A model generated the notes under the pieces. The model saw only the letters and a list, made by a program, of their open reading frames with translations. It searched no databases and was not told the origin of the DNA. The position numbers and the translations under genes were made by a program. Shown piece after piece: positions 8,062 through 17,863 of a stretch of DNA of 64,000 nucleotides. Position 1 is the first letter of the stretch. Every line of letters begins with the position of its first letter. The DNA lies in contig JAFLSY010000011.1 of NCBI GenBank assembly GCA_022510745.1, positions 62,001-126,000 on the forward strand, read 5' to 3'. Origin of the DNA: Lachnospiraceae bacterium (lineage in GTDB: Bacteria > Bacillota > Clostridia > Lachnospirales > Lachnospiraceae).

Positions 8062-9849
8062 ATGAAAAAGTTCAAAAAGTTGTTGGCTGCTGTTTCTGCC
8101 TGCACGCTTCTGTTCTCTTCGCTGACAGTATCTGCTGCACAGCCTACGGACGGTTTGGCAGACGGCACCGCTTACCTCAACATCAACAATGCCGATTGGG
8201 GCGATTTTGATGCTGAGTGGACAAATGTAGAGATTACCGGCGATGGTTCCTACACTGTTGCAATGAAAGCGGCAGAGCCTCAGAATCTGGCACAGTTCAA
8301 TGCGCTGGAGGTAGTTAACGGTGAAGCTGTTCTCGGTACAGGTTGTGTCCTGACTGTAGACAGCATCAAGATCAACGGTGAAGATGTAGCACTTCAGGGC
8401 GCAAGCTTTACCTGTTCTGCAGACGGCGGCGGTGTTACCACTCGTGTAAATATTTACAATGAGTGGAATGCTCCCGATGATACTGCAACCGCAGGCAATG
8501 ATGGTCATTTGGATCACCGTGTAGCAGAAGGCAATCTGATGGATGCAACGGCAATGCTGTTCTCTTCCGATTACTTGACTTTAGGCATTACGGATATCGA
8601 GGTTGCTTTCACTGTATCCGGTTTCGGTACAGCCGCACCTATTGGTGAAGCAGCTGAGGTGACCGCAGAAGGTCCTGCAATCGCACACCTGAACATCAAC
8701 AAGGGCGATTGGAGCGAGTTTGATGCAGAATACGGCGATGTTGAAATCACCGGTGACGGCAGCTATACCGTAACCATGACTGCAACAGAGCCTGTAGATA
8801 TGGGCGCATTCAATGCACTGGAAGTAGAGAACGGTGAGCTATTAATGGGTAACGGCTCTGTTATTACTATTGACAGCATTGTGATCAATGGCGAAGAGAT
8901 TACGCTCGAGGGCCCCAGCTACACCTGTTCTGCAGATGGCGCAGGCATTACCACCCGTGTAAACCTTTACAATGAATATAATGATCCCGATGATACTGCA
9001 ACCGATCAGCGTGTAGCAGATGGCAATCTGATGGATGCAACGGCTAGAGTGATTCCTGCAGATCTTTTGGTAGGCGTTACCAGCCTGGAAGTAAACTTTA
9101 CAGTTTCCAACTATGGCGTTTTCAACGATGCAGAAGGCGGAGATAGCGGCAGCGCAGCAGCTGTTGATTTAAACGGCACCTATCATGGATATCTGGGTAT
9201 CCAGACTCCGAAGTTCTCCTTCCGTAACGCATTTGACGATGCGACCTACGGCCGCGATACCGAGTACTTCAATCAGGTTACTGGTTGGGATGAGTCAAAC
9301 AATGCACTTGTACTTCCCGGTACTTTCCATGATGTTGAAATCAAAGGAAATGGTACTTACACCGTGTCTGTAGACGGTCTGGAGTTCCCTAACGGTGAAT
9401 TTGACAGCCAGGATTACATGAACTTGATCTTCCTGTCTACCGATATTCCAAACAGCGGTGAGATCACTATCTCCGATGTAAAATTAACTGTTGACGGCAG
9501 GGATGTAGCGCTTGCAGCAGCCGGCGCTGTGCTGGGCGAAGACAAGGCTTACATGGAAGTAGGTATTCAGAACATCTGGAGCGATGATATCAAGGAAATC
9601 GGTTTCTACACCACTCCGATGAGCAGCATGAGCATTACCTTTACTGTAAGCGGCTTTGCATATGATGCAGCTCCTGCTGAGGAAGCACCTTCCACTGATA
9701 CAGCTCCCGTAGAGAGTGCAGCTCCTGCAGAAACTACCGAATCCGGCAGCAATACCGGTTTGATCGTTGGTATTGTAGCAGCAGTAGTTGTTGTAGCAGG
9801 CGGCGCAGCAGGCGTTGTGGTAGCAAAGAAGAAGAAAGGCAATAAGTAA
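8062..9849 (+). CDS. Membrane-anchored surface protein with three glycan-binding-like modules
   Basis: A 595-residue protein with a Sec signal peptide (cleavage near VSAAQ, about residue 26). It has two closely similar modules (about 32-195 and 205-360; both start with a LNIN-x2-DW motif and contain EITGDGSYTV and FTCSADG/YTCSADG). A third, more diverged module (about 375-545) contains GNGTYTVSVDG. A Pro/Ala/Glu linker, one transmembrane helix and a KKKKGNK tail follow, so it is held by the membrane and not by sortase. No catalytic residues are evident. A similar module occurs in the GH5 enzyme at 15047. I infer a surface glycan-capture role; the module is not one I can name. A terminator follows directly, which suggests high separate expression. 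Confidence 0.7.
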   Translation: MKKFKKLLAAVSACTLLFSSLTVSAAQPTDGLADGTAYLNINNADWGDFDAEWTNVEITGDGSYTVAMKAAEPQNLAQFNALEVVNGEAVLGTGCVLTVDSIKINGEDVALQGASFTCSADGGGVTTRVNIYNEWNAPDDTATAGNDGHLDHRVAEGNLMDATAMLFSSDYLTLGITDIEVAFTVSGFGTAAPIGEAAEVTAEGPAIAHLNINKGDWSEFDAEYGDVEITGDGSYTVTMTATEPVDMGAFNALEVENGELLMGNGSVITIDSIVINGEEITLEGPSYTCSADGAGITTRVNLYNEYNDPDDTATDQRVADGNLMDATARVIPADLLVGVTSLEVNFTVSNYGVFNDAEGGDSGSAAAVDLNGTYHGYLGIQTPKFSFRNAFDDATYGRDTEYFNQVTGWDESNNALVLPGTFHDVEIKGNGTYTVSVDGLEFPNGEFDSQDYMNLIFLSTDIPNSGEITISDVKLTVDGRDVALAAAGAVLGEDKAYMEVGIQNIWSDDIKEIGFYTTPMSSMSITFTVSGFAYDAAPAEEAPSTDTAPVESAAPAETTESGSNTGLIVGIVAAVVVVAGGAAGVVVAKKKKGNK

Positions 9850-9873
9850 TTTATAATCGACTTTCTTAAGATA

Positions 9874-9915
9874 AAGAGAGGATGCTTGACTTTGGTCGGA
9901 CATCCTCTTTTTTTT
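9874..9915 (+). terminator. Terminator between surface protein and permease genes
   Basis: GAGGATG (9878-9884) pairs with CATCCTC (9901-9907), followed by an eight-T run. It would reduce transcription of the permeases relative to the surface protein. Confidence 0.85.
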
Positions 9916-10129
9916 AATGTATTTATAGCGAAAAAATTACTGTATTTTCTATCAAGTATTTGCGGTATCTTTCACCCTGTTTTCTCTTGTATAATCTATG
10001 ATAGGGGTCAAAAGTGGGAAATCTTTCCCTCTCATGGGTTTTACGCTACGCAAAACCTGTCGGTCTGTGTCATGCTACAATAGCAAAAGACTGAATAATT
10101 CCAAAACAGCCGTAGCGATGGAGGTTATA

Positions 10130-11584
10130 ATGAAAGAGAATATAACGGGAAAGGAAAAGACTGCCGGTTATCTCTATTATGTGGCAAGAATAGCAGCACT
10201 GGTTTCAGTGTTTCTGATATTCTTCCCTGCTTTTAATCCGGCGAAGATCTGCGGTTACATAAGTAAGAATATGTCGTTGTTTACTGCGGGCATTTCTTAT
10301 TCCGGACTGGTGGAACAGTGTACCCGTGCCTTTGCACAGAACTGGATACAGAAGTCCTCTTTTGTGATTCTGTTCATTTCCAGCATGGTCATTTGTCTTG
10401 GTATTGCCGGAGTTGCGGCTATGGGCTGTATGTCTTTGGGCAATCTTAAGCTGAAGAGATTGGGCAACTGGTTCGGCATTGGCGGTTCTGTGGCACAGCT
10501 TCTGGGCCTGTTAGGCATTTATTTAGCTTACAGTCAGGTGGCGCAGACCACAAGAGCTGAAAAAGTGGAGCCCAGCTACCCTTTAACAAACAACTTGCTC
10601 TTTATCATTGTGGCGGTTGTGGTGCTGATCACGGTTCTTGCGGCGCAGCTTCTGTTACCGAAGGCTGAAAAAGAGGACAAATATGAGATGCAGTCTCAGT
10701 ATAAACTGTTCTTAATGTTTTTGCCCTTTGCGTTGTTGATATTCTTATTTTCCTATTTACCGCTCTACGGTTGGAGATATGCTTTTTATGATTATACATC
10801 GGGCGGAACTCTCTCCAGTGAGAATTTTGTCGGGTTCAGATGGTTTGCATCCGTATTTCGGAATGCCGCTACCAGAAGTGACATAGTCAGAGTGCTGCGG
10901 AATACCCTTGCCATGAGCGGGCTGGGTATTGCCACAAGCTGGTGTGCCATGGCCTTTGCGATTTTCCTCTCCGAGGTCAAGACTCCTTGGGTGAGACGGT
11001 TCGTACAGACCTTTACCACCATCCCTAACTTTATAAGCTGGGTTTTGGTGTATGCGATTGCTTTTGCAATCTTTGCGTCCGACGGTTTTGTCAGCAGTAT
11101 ATTTGTGAATGCCGGTATCTGGGACCAAGGGGTGAATATGCTGCAGGATAGTTCCCATATATGGCTGAAGATGCTCGGCTGGGGTATGTGGAAGGGCATC
11201 GGCTGGAGCGCTATTATTTACATTGCGGGTATATCCGGTATCGATCAGCAGCTCTATGAAGCGGCTACCGTGGACGGCGCAGGCAGATTCCAGAAGATGT
11301 GGCATATCACAGTGCCCGGTCTGATCTCTACCTATATGGTACTGCTGCTCATGTCCATAGCGGGTATTTTGAGTAACGGTATGGATCAGTATCTGGCATT
11401 CTACAATTCAGCCAATATCAATACGATCGAAGTACTGGATCTCTATGTATATCGAGCAGGTCTGGTCAATGGTTCCATATCCTTCTCCACCATGGTCGGC
11501 ATGGTAAAATCCGTGATCAGCGTAATCCTGCTCTTTGCTGCTAATGGTATTTCCAAGCTGGTCCGCGGTGAGAGTATCGTATAG
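10130..11584 (+). CDS. ABC sugar permease, LplB/UgpA type, with N-terminal extension
   Basis: A 484-residue inner component of a carbohydrate ABC importer. The C-terminal 290 residues are a standard MalF/LplB-like permease with the EAA loop EAATVDGAGRFQKMW. The first 190 residues are extra for this group and hold about four predicted helices with an extracytoplasmic loop. ATG 10130 follows GGAGG. Its partner permease and a binding lipoprotein follow. No ATPase gene is present, as is usual when a shared MsmK-type ATPase serves several importers. The likely cargo is an oligosaccharide released by the surface GH5 enzyme. Confidence 0.9.
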   Translation: MKENITGKEKTAGYLYYVARIAALVSVFLIFFPAFNPAKICGYISKNMSLFTAGISYSGLVEQCTRAFAQNWIQKSSFVILFISSMVICLGIAGVAAMGCMSLGNLKLKRLGNWFGIGGSVAQLLGLLGIYLAYSQVAQTTRAEKVEPSYPLTNNLLFIIVAVVVLITVLAAQLLLPKAEKEDKYEMQSQYKLFLMFLPFALLIFLFSYLPLYGWRYAFYDYTSGGTLSSENFVGFRWFASVFRNAATRSDIVRVLRNTLAMSGLGIATSWCAMAFAIFLSEVKTPWVRRFVQTFTTIPNFISWVLVYAIAFAIFASDGFVSSIFVNAGIWDQGVNMLQDSSHIWLKMLGWGMWKGIGWSAIIYIAGISGIDQQLYEAATVDGAGRFQKMWHITVPGLISTYMVLLLMSIAGILSNGMDQYLAFYNSANINTIEVLDLYVYRAGLVNGSISFSTMVGMVKSVISVILLFAANGISKLVRGESIV

Positions 11585-11595
11585 GAGGTGTGAAA

Positions 11596-12564
11596 ATGGC
11601 TAAGACAGCACAGGAAAAATTAGACGCGAAAGCGGAAAAGAGATATGCAAAACTCCATAAAAGGCAGTTTAAACTGACCACTGGGGACATTGTTTTCAAT
11701 ATACTGAACTATACATTTTTTATTGTGTTTACAATATCATGTGTATTCCCTTTTTATTATCTGTTTATCAATACCATTTCTGAAAACAGCTTGGTAAGCA
11801 GGGGTGCGATCAACTTTATTCCTCGGGGAATTCACCTTACGAACTATACGAATCTGATAAAATCCAGCGAGATACTGCAGGCATTCGCAGTTTCCATCGG
11901 CAGAACGCTCTTAGGAACGGCACTGATGGTATTGGCTTCCGCATTTATCGGCTATGTTGTGACCAAGCAGCAGATGTGGCACAGAAAGTTCTGGTACCGT
12001 TTCCTGATCATTACCATGTATTTCAACGCAGGTACCATTCCCTGGTATTTGAATATGTCCATGTTGGGACTGACCAATAACTTCATGGCATACATTATTC
12101 CGGGTATTGTGGCTCCCTACAATATTATTCTGGTAAAGACCTATATCGAGTCCATCCCGGCAGAATTGGAAGAGAGCGCATTTATGGATGGCGCGGGCTA
12201 TTTTACTATTTTCCGGAGTATTATATGGCCGCTGTGTAAACCCATATTGGCAACCATTGCGATTTTCGGCGCCGTAGGCCATTGGAATTCCTTTACGGAT
12301 TCCATGATCCTGATGCAGAATGCACCGCAGTTTTACACGCTGCAGCACCGTCTGTACTTGTATTTGAATACGACTACCAACATAGGCGCGCTGATGAATG
12401 GTGGAAGTTCTGCCGGAATGGATACGATTATGCAGAGTGCGCTGAATGCCAAGACGATCAAATATACCATTTCCATGATATCTATTATTCCCATACTGCT
12501 GGTATACCCTTTCATGCAGCGGTATTTTGAAAAAGGTATTATGCTGGGTGCCGTTAAGGGTTAA
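11596..12564 (+). CDS. ABC sugar permease, LplC/YtcP type
   Basis: The second transmembrane subunit of the importer, 322 residues with six predicted helices. The ATPase-contact loop reads EESAFMDGAGYFTIFRSIIWP, and the C-terminus MLGAVKG is typical of the LplC/YtcP group. The ATG at 11596 has AGGAGG seven bases upstream, so it is preferred over the GTG at 11590. It begins 11 bases after the first permease, which fits coupled expression. Confidence 0.93.
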   Translation: MAKTAQEKLDAKAEKRYAKLHKRQFKLTTGDIVFNILNYTFFIVFTISCVFPFYYLFINTISENSLVSRGAINFIPRGIHLTNYTNLIKSSEILQAFAVSIGRTLLGTALMVLASAFIGYVVTKQQMWHRKFWYRFLIITMYFNAGTIPWYLNMSMLGLTNNFMAYIIPGIVAPYNIILVKTYIESIPAELEESAFMDGAGYFTIFRSIIWPLCKPILATIAIFGAVGHWNSFTDSMILMQNAPQFYTLQHRLYLYLNTTTNIGALMNGGSSAGMDTIMQSALNAKTIKYTISMISIIPILLVYPFMQRYFEKGIMLGAVKG

Positions 12565-12596
12565 TGGCAGACCACTAATATAAAGGAGGATAAAAA

Positions 12597-14276
12597 ATGA
12601 AAAGGATGAAAAAGGCAGTAGCAATGCTGTTGGTATTTATCATGACCGGCAGCCTGCTCTCAGGCTGTGGAAACAGTAAGGGCAAATTGATTACCCTGAC
12701 GATCTACAGCCAATTGGCAAACTACTCCGGCGAAATGCAGGGTTGGTTTGCAAAGATTTTTGAGCAAAGATGGGGCGTAAAGGTGAATTTGGTTCCTGAG
12801 ACCGGCGGCGTTTACGATACCCGTATGGAGGCCGGTGACTTGGGAGACATTGTGATCTTAGGCAGCGACGGGGCCGATTTTGTGCAGGCTATAGAAGCCG
12901 GACTGCTGTTAGATTGGGAAGAAGACAATCTGCTGCAGGAGTACGGTCCCTATATTTGGGAGAATATGCAGCCGGCATTGAATAAGAACAGAGAAGTATC
13001 CGGAGATGGTAAAATCCATGGTTTCGGATACAATGTAGCCGCAAGCTCAGACAGCCATGACGCATTTATGTATACCTGGGATATTCGCTGGGATCTGTAT
13101 GAGCAGTTAGGGCATCCCGAGGTAAACGATATGGACGATTTGCTGGAGGTTCTGGCGGATATGCAGGAGCTCTCTCCTACCGGTGATGACGGTAAGAAGA
13201 CATATGCTATGTCCCTCTGGCCTGACTGGGACGGTACTCTGGTAATGTATCCGAAGTCTTTGGCTACCGCGTTCTACGGACCGGACGGTGATTTTGGCAT
13301 GGGACACTATAATCCGCAGACCGGTGAGTTCCAAGGTGCGCTGGATGAGGGAAGTATCTATCTGGAGATGGTAGAATGGTTTAACAAATTGTACAGAAGA
13401 GGACTCTTGGACCCGGATTCCATGACCCAGAAATACGATCAATATATTGAAAAAGCGCAGAACGGAAACGTATTGTTCTCCATTTTTGACTATGCGGGTT
13501 CCCAGGCTTTCAATAATGACGCACATTTTTCACAGAATCAGATCATGCTTCCTTTAGTACCCACCGAGGCAACACCTATCGTAGGTGGATTAAGCCCTCT
13601 GGGCGGTTCTCGCGTATGGTGTATCGGCGCCAACACCCAGTATCCGGAGATTTGCATGGAGATTATCAACTGGCTGTGTACGCCCGAAGGTGTTATCACA
13701 ATGGAATACGGTCCTAAAGGTCTGACTTGGGACTATGACGAAAACGGCAAAACATATTTTACTGATTTCGGTAAGACTTGTGTGGAGGACAGAACCACGC
13801 TCATGCCTGATGAATGGGGCGGCGCTACCTTCAATGACGGCGCTTTCCAGCCGAATAACAGGACATGGACAATCGCTGATATTAACCCTGAATCTGGAGA
13901 GCCCTACGACAAGCAATACTGGGCAAGCAATCAGGTACCCGAGGGACGATGTGACGCGGAGAGAGATTGGAGAGCTTTCACCGGTGCTGAAACCGTACAG
14001 GGATATATGGATTCCAGAGATAAGTTTCTGGTAGATCAGCCCACCACTTACTCATCAAGCAAGAAGGATGCTGAGTTGGACAGCATTTATTCGCAGGTGG
14101 CTACCTGTATCAAGGACTATAGCTGGAGAGCCATCTATGCAAATTCGGAAGAAGAATTTGATCAGATCATCAGCGAAATGATAGAGAAAGCAAATGCCTA
14201 CGGATATGCTCAGTGTATAGAATGGGATAAAAAGGAAGCTGAAATCAAGAACGCTCTGCAAGAGCCTTTGAGATAA
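12597..14276 (+). CDS. Extracellular sugar-binding lipoprotein of the ABC importer
   Basis: A 559-residue lipoprotein with signal peptide and lipobox (LLSGC, Cys about 25). It is an LplA/family 1 solute-binding protein: TLTIYSQLANYSG at the start of the fold, MEAGDLGDIVILG, and many aromatic residues suited to stacking on sugars. The length matches the large oligosaccharide binders that go with LplBC permeases. An AGGAGG precedes the ATG. It should deliver oligosaccharides to the two upstream permeases. Confidence 0.92.
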   Translation: MKRMKKAVAMLLVFIMTGSLLSGCGNSKGKLITLTIYSQLANYSGEMQGWFAKIFEQRWGVKVNLVPETGGVYDTRMEAGDLGDIVILGSDGADFVQAIEAGLLLDWEEDNLLQEYGPYIWENMQPALNKNREVSGDGKIHGFGYNVAASSDSHDAFMYTWDIRWDLYEQLGHPEVNDMDDLLEVLADMQELSPTGDDGKKTYAMSLWPDWDGTLVMYPKSLATAFYGPDGDFGMGHYNPQTGEFQGALDEGSIYLEMVEWFNKLYRRGLLDPDSMTQKYDQYIEKAQNGNVLFSIFDYAGSQAFNNDAHFSQNQIMLPLVPTEATPIVGGLSPLGGSRVWCIGANTQYPEICMEIINWLCTPEGVITMEYGPKGLTWDYDENGKTYFTDFGKTCVEDRTTLMPDEWGGATFNDGAFQPNNRTWTIADINPESGEPYDKQYWASNQVPEGRCDAERDWRAFTGAETVQGYMDSRDKFLVDQPTTYSSSKKDAELDSIYSQVATCIKDYSWRAIYANSEEEFDQIISEMIEKANAYGYAQCIEWDKKEAEIKNALQEPLR

Positions 14277-14308
14277 GCGTAAGTAAAATAGCAGATATTT
14301 ATTATTTG

Positions 14309-14337
14309 AAAGGGCTGCCGGGCAGGCAGCCCTTTCT
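14309..14337 (+). terminator. GC-rich hairpin after the binding-protein gene
   Basis: GAAAGGGCTGCC and GGCAGCCCTTTC form a 12-bp stem. No T-run follows, so it may stabilise the mRNA 3' end or act as a weak terminator before yesL. Confidence 0.55.
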
Positions 14338-14354
14338 GAATACAGAGGTAATAT

Positions 14355-15050
14355 GTGAAAAAGTATTTTTTTACATGTTACAGAAAGGCATATTTTAACA
14401 TGAAATTTTTTAGTGTGGACGGCCCGTTATACAGATTTATATCCAGACTTTGGGATATGATTAAGTTAAATTTTCTGTGGTTGCTCTTTTCCCTGCCTAT
14501 CGTGACGATAGGGGCGGCTACGGTAGCAGCATACAGTGTAACTTTAAAGATGGTGGACGAATCGGAAGGGTATGTGGGAAGACAGTTTGTAAAGGCATTT
14601 AAGGAGAACTGGAAGCAAGGGATTCCGCTGGGGCTGCTGGGATTGTTAGCCGCATATGTCATTTATCTGGATTTTGAACTCTTCAATAAGCTGGAGAACA
14701 ATCCCATGATTTTTCTGATTGCGGGTATTGTTGCCGTTTTTGTGTTCGGTGTGGCGTTCATCTATGCCTTTCCTTTGAGTGCGCGCTATGAAAATACACT
14801 GTTAGAAACACTGAAAAATTCAGCCAGAATTGCAACCCGTTACTTTGTAAGAACGCTGTTTTTGGCAGCGGTATTGGCAGTGGAGGTTGTGATAGGGATT
14901 TTCAATACCACCACGCTTTTCTTTGCTATTTTAATCGGACCGGCCTGTTTGATGCTGACGATCAGCGGCTTTGCCATCTATTTTTTCAGGGAGATAGAGC
15001 GGGAACCCGGTTCCGTACGAGAAAAAGAGGAGGAGAAGGAGGAAGAATGA
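14355..15050 (+). CDS. YesL-type DUF624 membrane protein
   Basis: A membrane protein of up to 231 residues with about five helices, of the DUF624/YesL family found next to LplABC and YesMN in Firmicutes. The diagnostic N-terminal stretch is VDGPLYRFISRLWDMIKLN, followed by LPIVTIGAAT. The GTG at 14355 has AGAGG six bases upstream. The ATG at 14400 gives the usual family start, so the first 15 residues are uncertain. The acidic C-terminus overlaps the next gene by four bases (ATGA), implying translational coupling to the GH5 gene. Its biochemical role is unknown. Confidence 0.85.
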   Translation: MKKYFFTCYRKAYFNMKFFSVDGPLYRFISRLWDMIKLNFLWLLFSLPIVTIGAATVAAYSVTLKMVDESEGYVGRQFVKAFKENWKQGIPLGLLGLLAAYVIYLDFELFNKLENNPMIFLIAGIVAVFVFGVAFIYAFPLSARYENTLLETLKNSARIATRYFVRTLFLAAVLAVEVVIGIFNTTTLFFAILIGPACLMLTISGFAIYFFREIEREPGSVREKEEEKEEE

Positions 15051-17788
15051 AAAGAAAGAATCAATTAAAGCAGCTCTTTGCAGGGCTGTGTGCAGGCGTT
15101 CTGCTGTTTACGGATCTGCCTGCATTAAGCCTATCTGCAGCGGAAAATACGCAGACGGTGAGCAGTCAGATGCCTTTTAGAGAGTTAAGGGCAGACGAAA
15201 TGGTAAGGGAGATGGGGAACGGCTGGAATCTGGGAAATACCATGGACGGACATACCGGTTTCACTCCTTCGGAAACCCTTTGGCAGAATGTAGAAACCAC
15301 ACAGGGACTGATGAAGGCACTGCACGATCTCGGATTCAATACAGTACGTGTGCCCGTCACCTGGGGTACCATGATTGACGACGAGAATAACTATCAGATT
15401 GACGAAGCATGGATGAGCCGTGTACAGGACATTGTGGATTATTGCGTCAATATGAATATGTACGTCATTATCAATGTGCATCATGACGGTGCGGAACAGG
15501 CCGGTTGGCTGCATATTGCAGCTGAAGATCTGGATCCGATCAAGGAGAAATATGCGGCAGTCTGGAAGCAGATTGCAGAGCGTTTCAAAGATTATGACGA
15601 ACATGTCATATTTGAATCCATGAACGAGGTTACAGGACCCGGAAACAATGTTGCGCAGGATACCGCAATCATCTGCGAGTTTAACCAGATATTTGTAGAT
15701 ACCGTGCGGGCTACAGGCTCCAACAATGCTTACAGATGGTTGTCGGTGCCGGGCAGGTATACCAATATTGAGAATACCACTAATCCGAAAAACGGTTTTA
15801 AACTGCCTGAGGATACGGTAGAAAACAGATTGTTTGTAGCGGTACATTATTATGACTGGAGTTTTGGACTGAACGAGAATGACTTAAAGACTACCGATTT
15901 TACGGATCAGAATGTAGCCCAGCTGGGGTTAGACTTTCAAAAGCTGATAGATACTTTTACTTCCAAGGGCATTCCTGTTATTCTGGGTGAGTACGGTGCC
16001 ATCAATAAAAACAATACGGAGAACCGGGCATACCATATGGAGGTTGTGACCAGAATGTGCCAGCAGGCCGGTGTGGTGCCCTGCTATTGGGATCAAGGCT
16101 GGTATGACCTCAGTCTGGAACCGGATCTTAGTTTCACGCTAATTGACAGGGAAACTTATGAGCAGGTTTACCCGGAAATCATATCCGCTATGATGCGGGG
16201 ACTCTTCCTTTCCGGCCCGGGGGACTATAGCGATATTGAACGCAGTCCCGTAATCAAGGAAATCACGGATTTAGGAAGCTATAAAGGAACTTTTTTACTG
16301 CATATGGGTGAGGTAGAGCGCATTGATCTGAGTGACAGAGTGGATAAGCTTGCCTTTAATGATGTAATACTGTGGAAAAGTGCGGACGAAACCGTAGCTA
16401 CGGTTAATCCGGATGTAGCAACGGATGTCTGGGCGGCCTATGTCCATGCGGCAGGCATCGGCAATACGGTGATCACGGCCTATTCCCAGAGCGGTAAGGC
16501 AGTGCTGGAGATTCCGGTAGAGGTGCGGGCAGCCGTAACGGAAAATTCCTGCACCGGCATTACTGTAGAGCAGAATGCCTATACCATGACTGCGGGAGAA
16601 TCCCTGTATCTGAATGCGGCTATGGAGCCGGCGGATACGGATACATTCCTGACCTATCGCTCCTCCGACCCTTCGGTGGTAACGGTTTCCAAGATAGGTA
16701 AACTGGTAGCAAAGGGTAAGGGCAGTGCCTATATCATCATCACTTCATCCGACGGTATGACCTGTGTTGTGCCGGTAACGGTGGAAGAGAGCGAAATAAG
16801 CAAAGAGATTTCGTTGGCCTTGAATGTATATTTCAATGATAGTGCCCACAACTATTATAGTAACGAGTACGGCAGTGCCATTAGTATCAGCGAAGACGGC
16901 CAGTACACCCTTTCCTTCGATTGTACGCAGGACCTTTCTTCCGCGGCAGGTGAGGCCGGTGTAACGGGACTGAACGATCTGACGGCCATCTATATCAAAG
17001 ATCATAGCGTCACCTTGGGCAGAGCGCAGAAATCACCTCTGGTATCCTGCGATATTTACTATGATTCTATTAAGGTAGACGGTGTGGAATTGGAAGTACA
17101 TATGGACGGTCCCAAGTCAGCCATTAAAGCATCCGGTATTCTGGATACTAACGACCCCATTAACTCATGGGATGGTTCTGTGATTGAAGAGGTATCAGTA
17201 AGTAACCATGTACTGAATTTTACCAGCGTAACAGATCCCCAGAAGGTGGAAGTCACCTTTACTATCAGTAACCTAGTGTTTGACGAAGGTGCTGAAATGC
17301 CGGAAGCTGCGGAAGCTACGGCTATAGAGGCAGCGGAGAGCAGCGTGAGCGTAAGCAATGGGGCACCCGCCACGATCATGGCACAGATTGCTCCTGCGGA
17401 CGCCGGAAAAGTAGCGTTTGTTTCTTCCGATGCTTCCGTTGTGTCCGTATCCAATCAGGGTATAGAGGATGCAAACGGCTCCGTATCTGTAAAAGTCTAT
17501 GCCCATGGAACCGGAGAAGCGGTGATCACTGCCTATACCACTAACGGACTGACGGCAGAATTTACTGTCAGTGCAGAAGTTTTCGAAGAAGAGAGCATCC
17601 CGGAAGGGAATGATCCGGACACCTCAGAAGAGCAGCAGCCGGAAGATGTGACTGCGCCGGAGGAAACAGAAAGCACAAGTCAAAACAGCGGGATTGTAAG
17701 TACGATTCTTCTGATTTTAGGAGCTCTTGTATTGGGAGCTGGATCTTTCTTCGGTGCTCTAAAACTGGCAGGAGGGAAGAAAAAATAA
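15047..17788 (+). CDS. Surface-anchored GH5 endoglucanase with Ig-like and binding-like modules
   Basis: A 913-residue secreted enzyme. It has a signal peptide (to about 31), then a GH5 barrel (about 47-385) of the GWNLGNTMD type, with acid/base E194 in ESMNEVTGPG and nucleophile E315 in VILGEYGA. BIG2-like Ig domains follow at about 405-490 and 500-585. A module similar to those of the surface protein at 8062 lies at about 590-755. Another BIG2-like domain, an acidic linker, one transmembrane helix and a GGKKK tail complete it. This GH5 type includes endo-beta-1,4-glucanases and xyloglucanases. With the GH31 alpha-xylosidase nearby, xyloglucan is the likely substrate, but mixed-linkage glucan or cellulose is possible. 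Confidence 0.92.
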   Translation: MKRKNQLKQLFAGLCAGVLLFTDLPALSLSAAENTQTVSSQMPFRELRADEMVREMGNGWNLGNTMDGHTGFTPSETLWQNVETTQGLMKALHDLGFNTVRVPVTWGTMIDDENNYQIDEAWMSRVQDIVDYCVNMNMYVIINVHHDGAEQAGWLHIAAEDLDPIKEKYAAVWKQIAERFKDYDEHVIFESMNEVTGPGNNVAQDTAIICEFNQIFVDTVRATGSNNAYRWLSVPGRYTNIENTTNPKNGFKLPEDTVENRLFVAVHYYDWSFGLNENDLKTTDFTDQNVAQLGLDFQKLIDTFTSKGIPVILGEYGAINKNNTENRAYHMEVVTRMCQQAGVVPCYWDQGWYDLSLEPDLSFTLIDRETYEQVYPEIISAMMRGLFLSGPGDYSDIERSPVIKEITDLGSYKGTFLLHMGEVERIDLSDRVDKLAFNDVILWKSADETVATVNPDVATDVWAAYVHAAGIGNTVITAYSQSGKAVLEIPVEVRAAVTENSCTGITVEQNAYTMTAGESLYLNAAMEPADTDTFLTYRSSDPSVVTVSKIGKLVAKGKGSAYIIITSSDGMTCVVPVTVEESEISKEISLALNVYFNDSAHNYYSNEYGSAISISEDGQYTLSFDCTQDLSSAAGEAGVTGLNDLTAIYIKDHSVTLGRAQKSPLVSCDIYYDSIKVDGVELEVHMDGPKSAIKASGILDTNDPINSWDGSVIEEVSVSNHVLNFTSVTDPQKVEVTFTISNLVFDEGAEMPEAAEATAIEAAESSVSVSNGAPATIMAQIAPADAGKVAFVSSDASVVSVSNQGIEDANGSVSVKVYAHGTGEAVITAYTTNGLTAEFTVSAEVFEEESIPEGNDPDTSEEQQPEDVTAPEETESTSQNSGIVSTILLILGALVLGAGSFFGALKLAGGKKK

Positions 17789-17849
17789 ACCAGATGAAAC
17801 TCGCTTGGCGAGTTTCAACGGTTCACAGGCGGTGCCAAATTTGGTTTAT
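17785..17849 (+). repeat. Nested inverted repeat at the end of the GH5 gene
   Basis: ATAAACCAGAT (17785-17795) pairs with ATTTGGTTTAT (17839-17849, one G-T pair). Directly inside, GAAACTCGC-TTG-GCGAGTTTC (17796-17816) forms a perfect hairpin, and a weaker one follows. It starts in the last codons of the GH5 gene. Confidence 0.65.
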
Positions 17850-17863
17850 GCCTTGGCAAAAAA

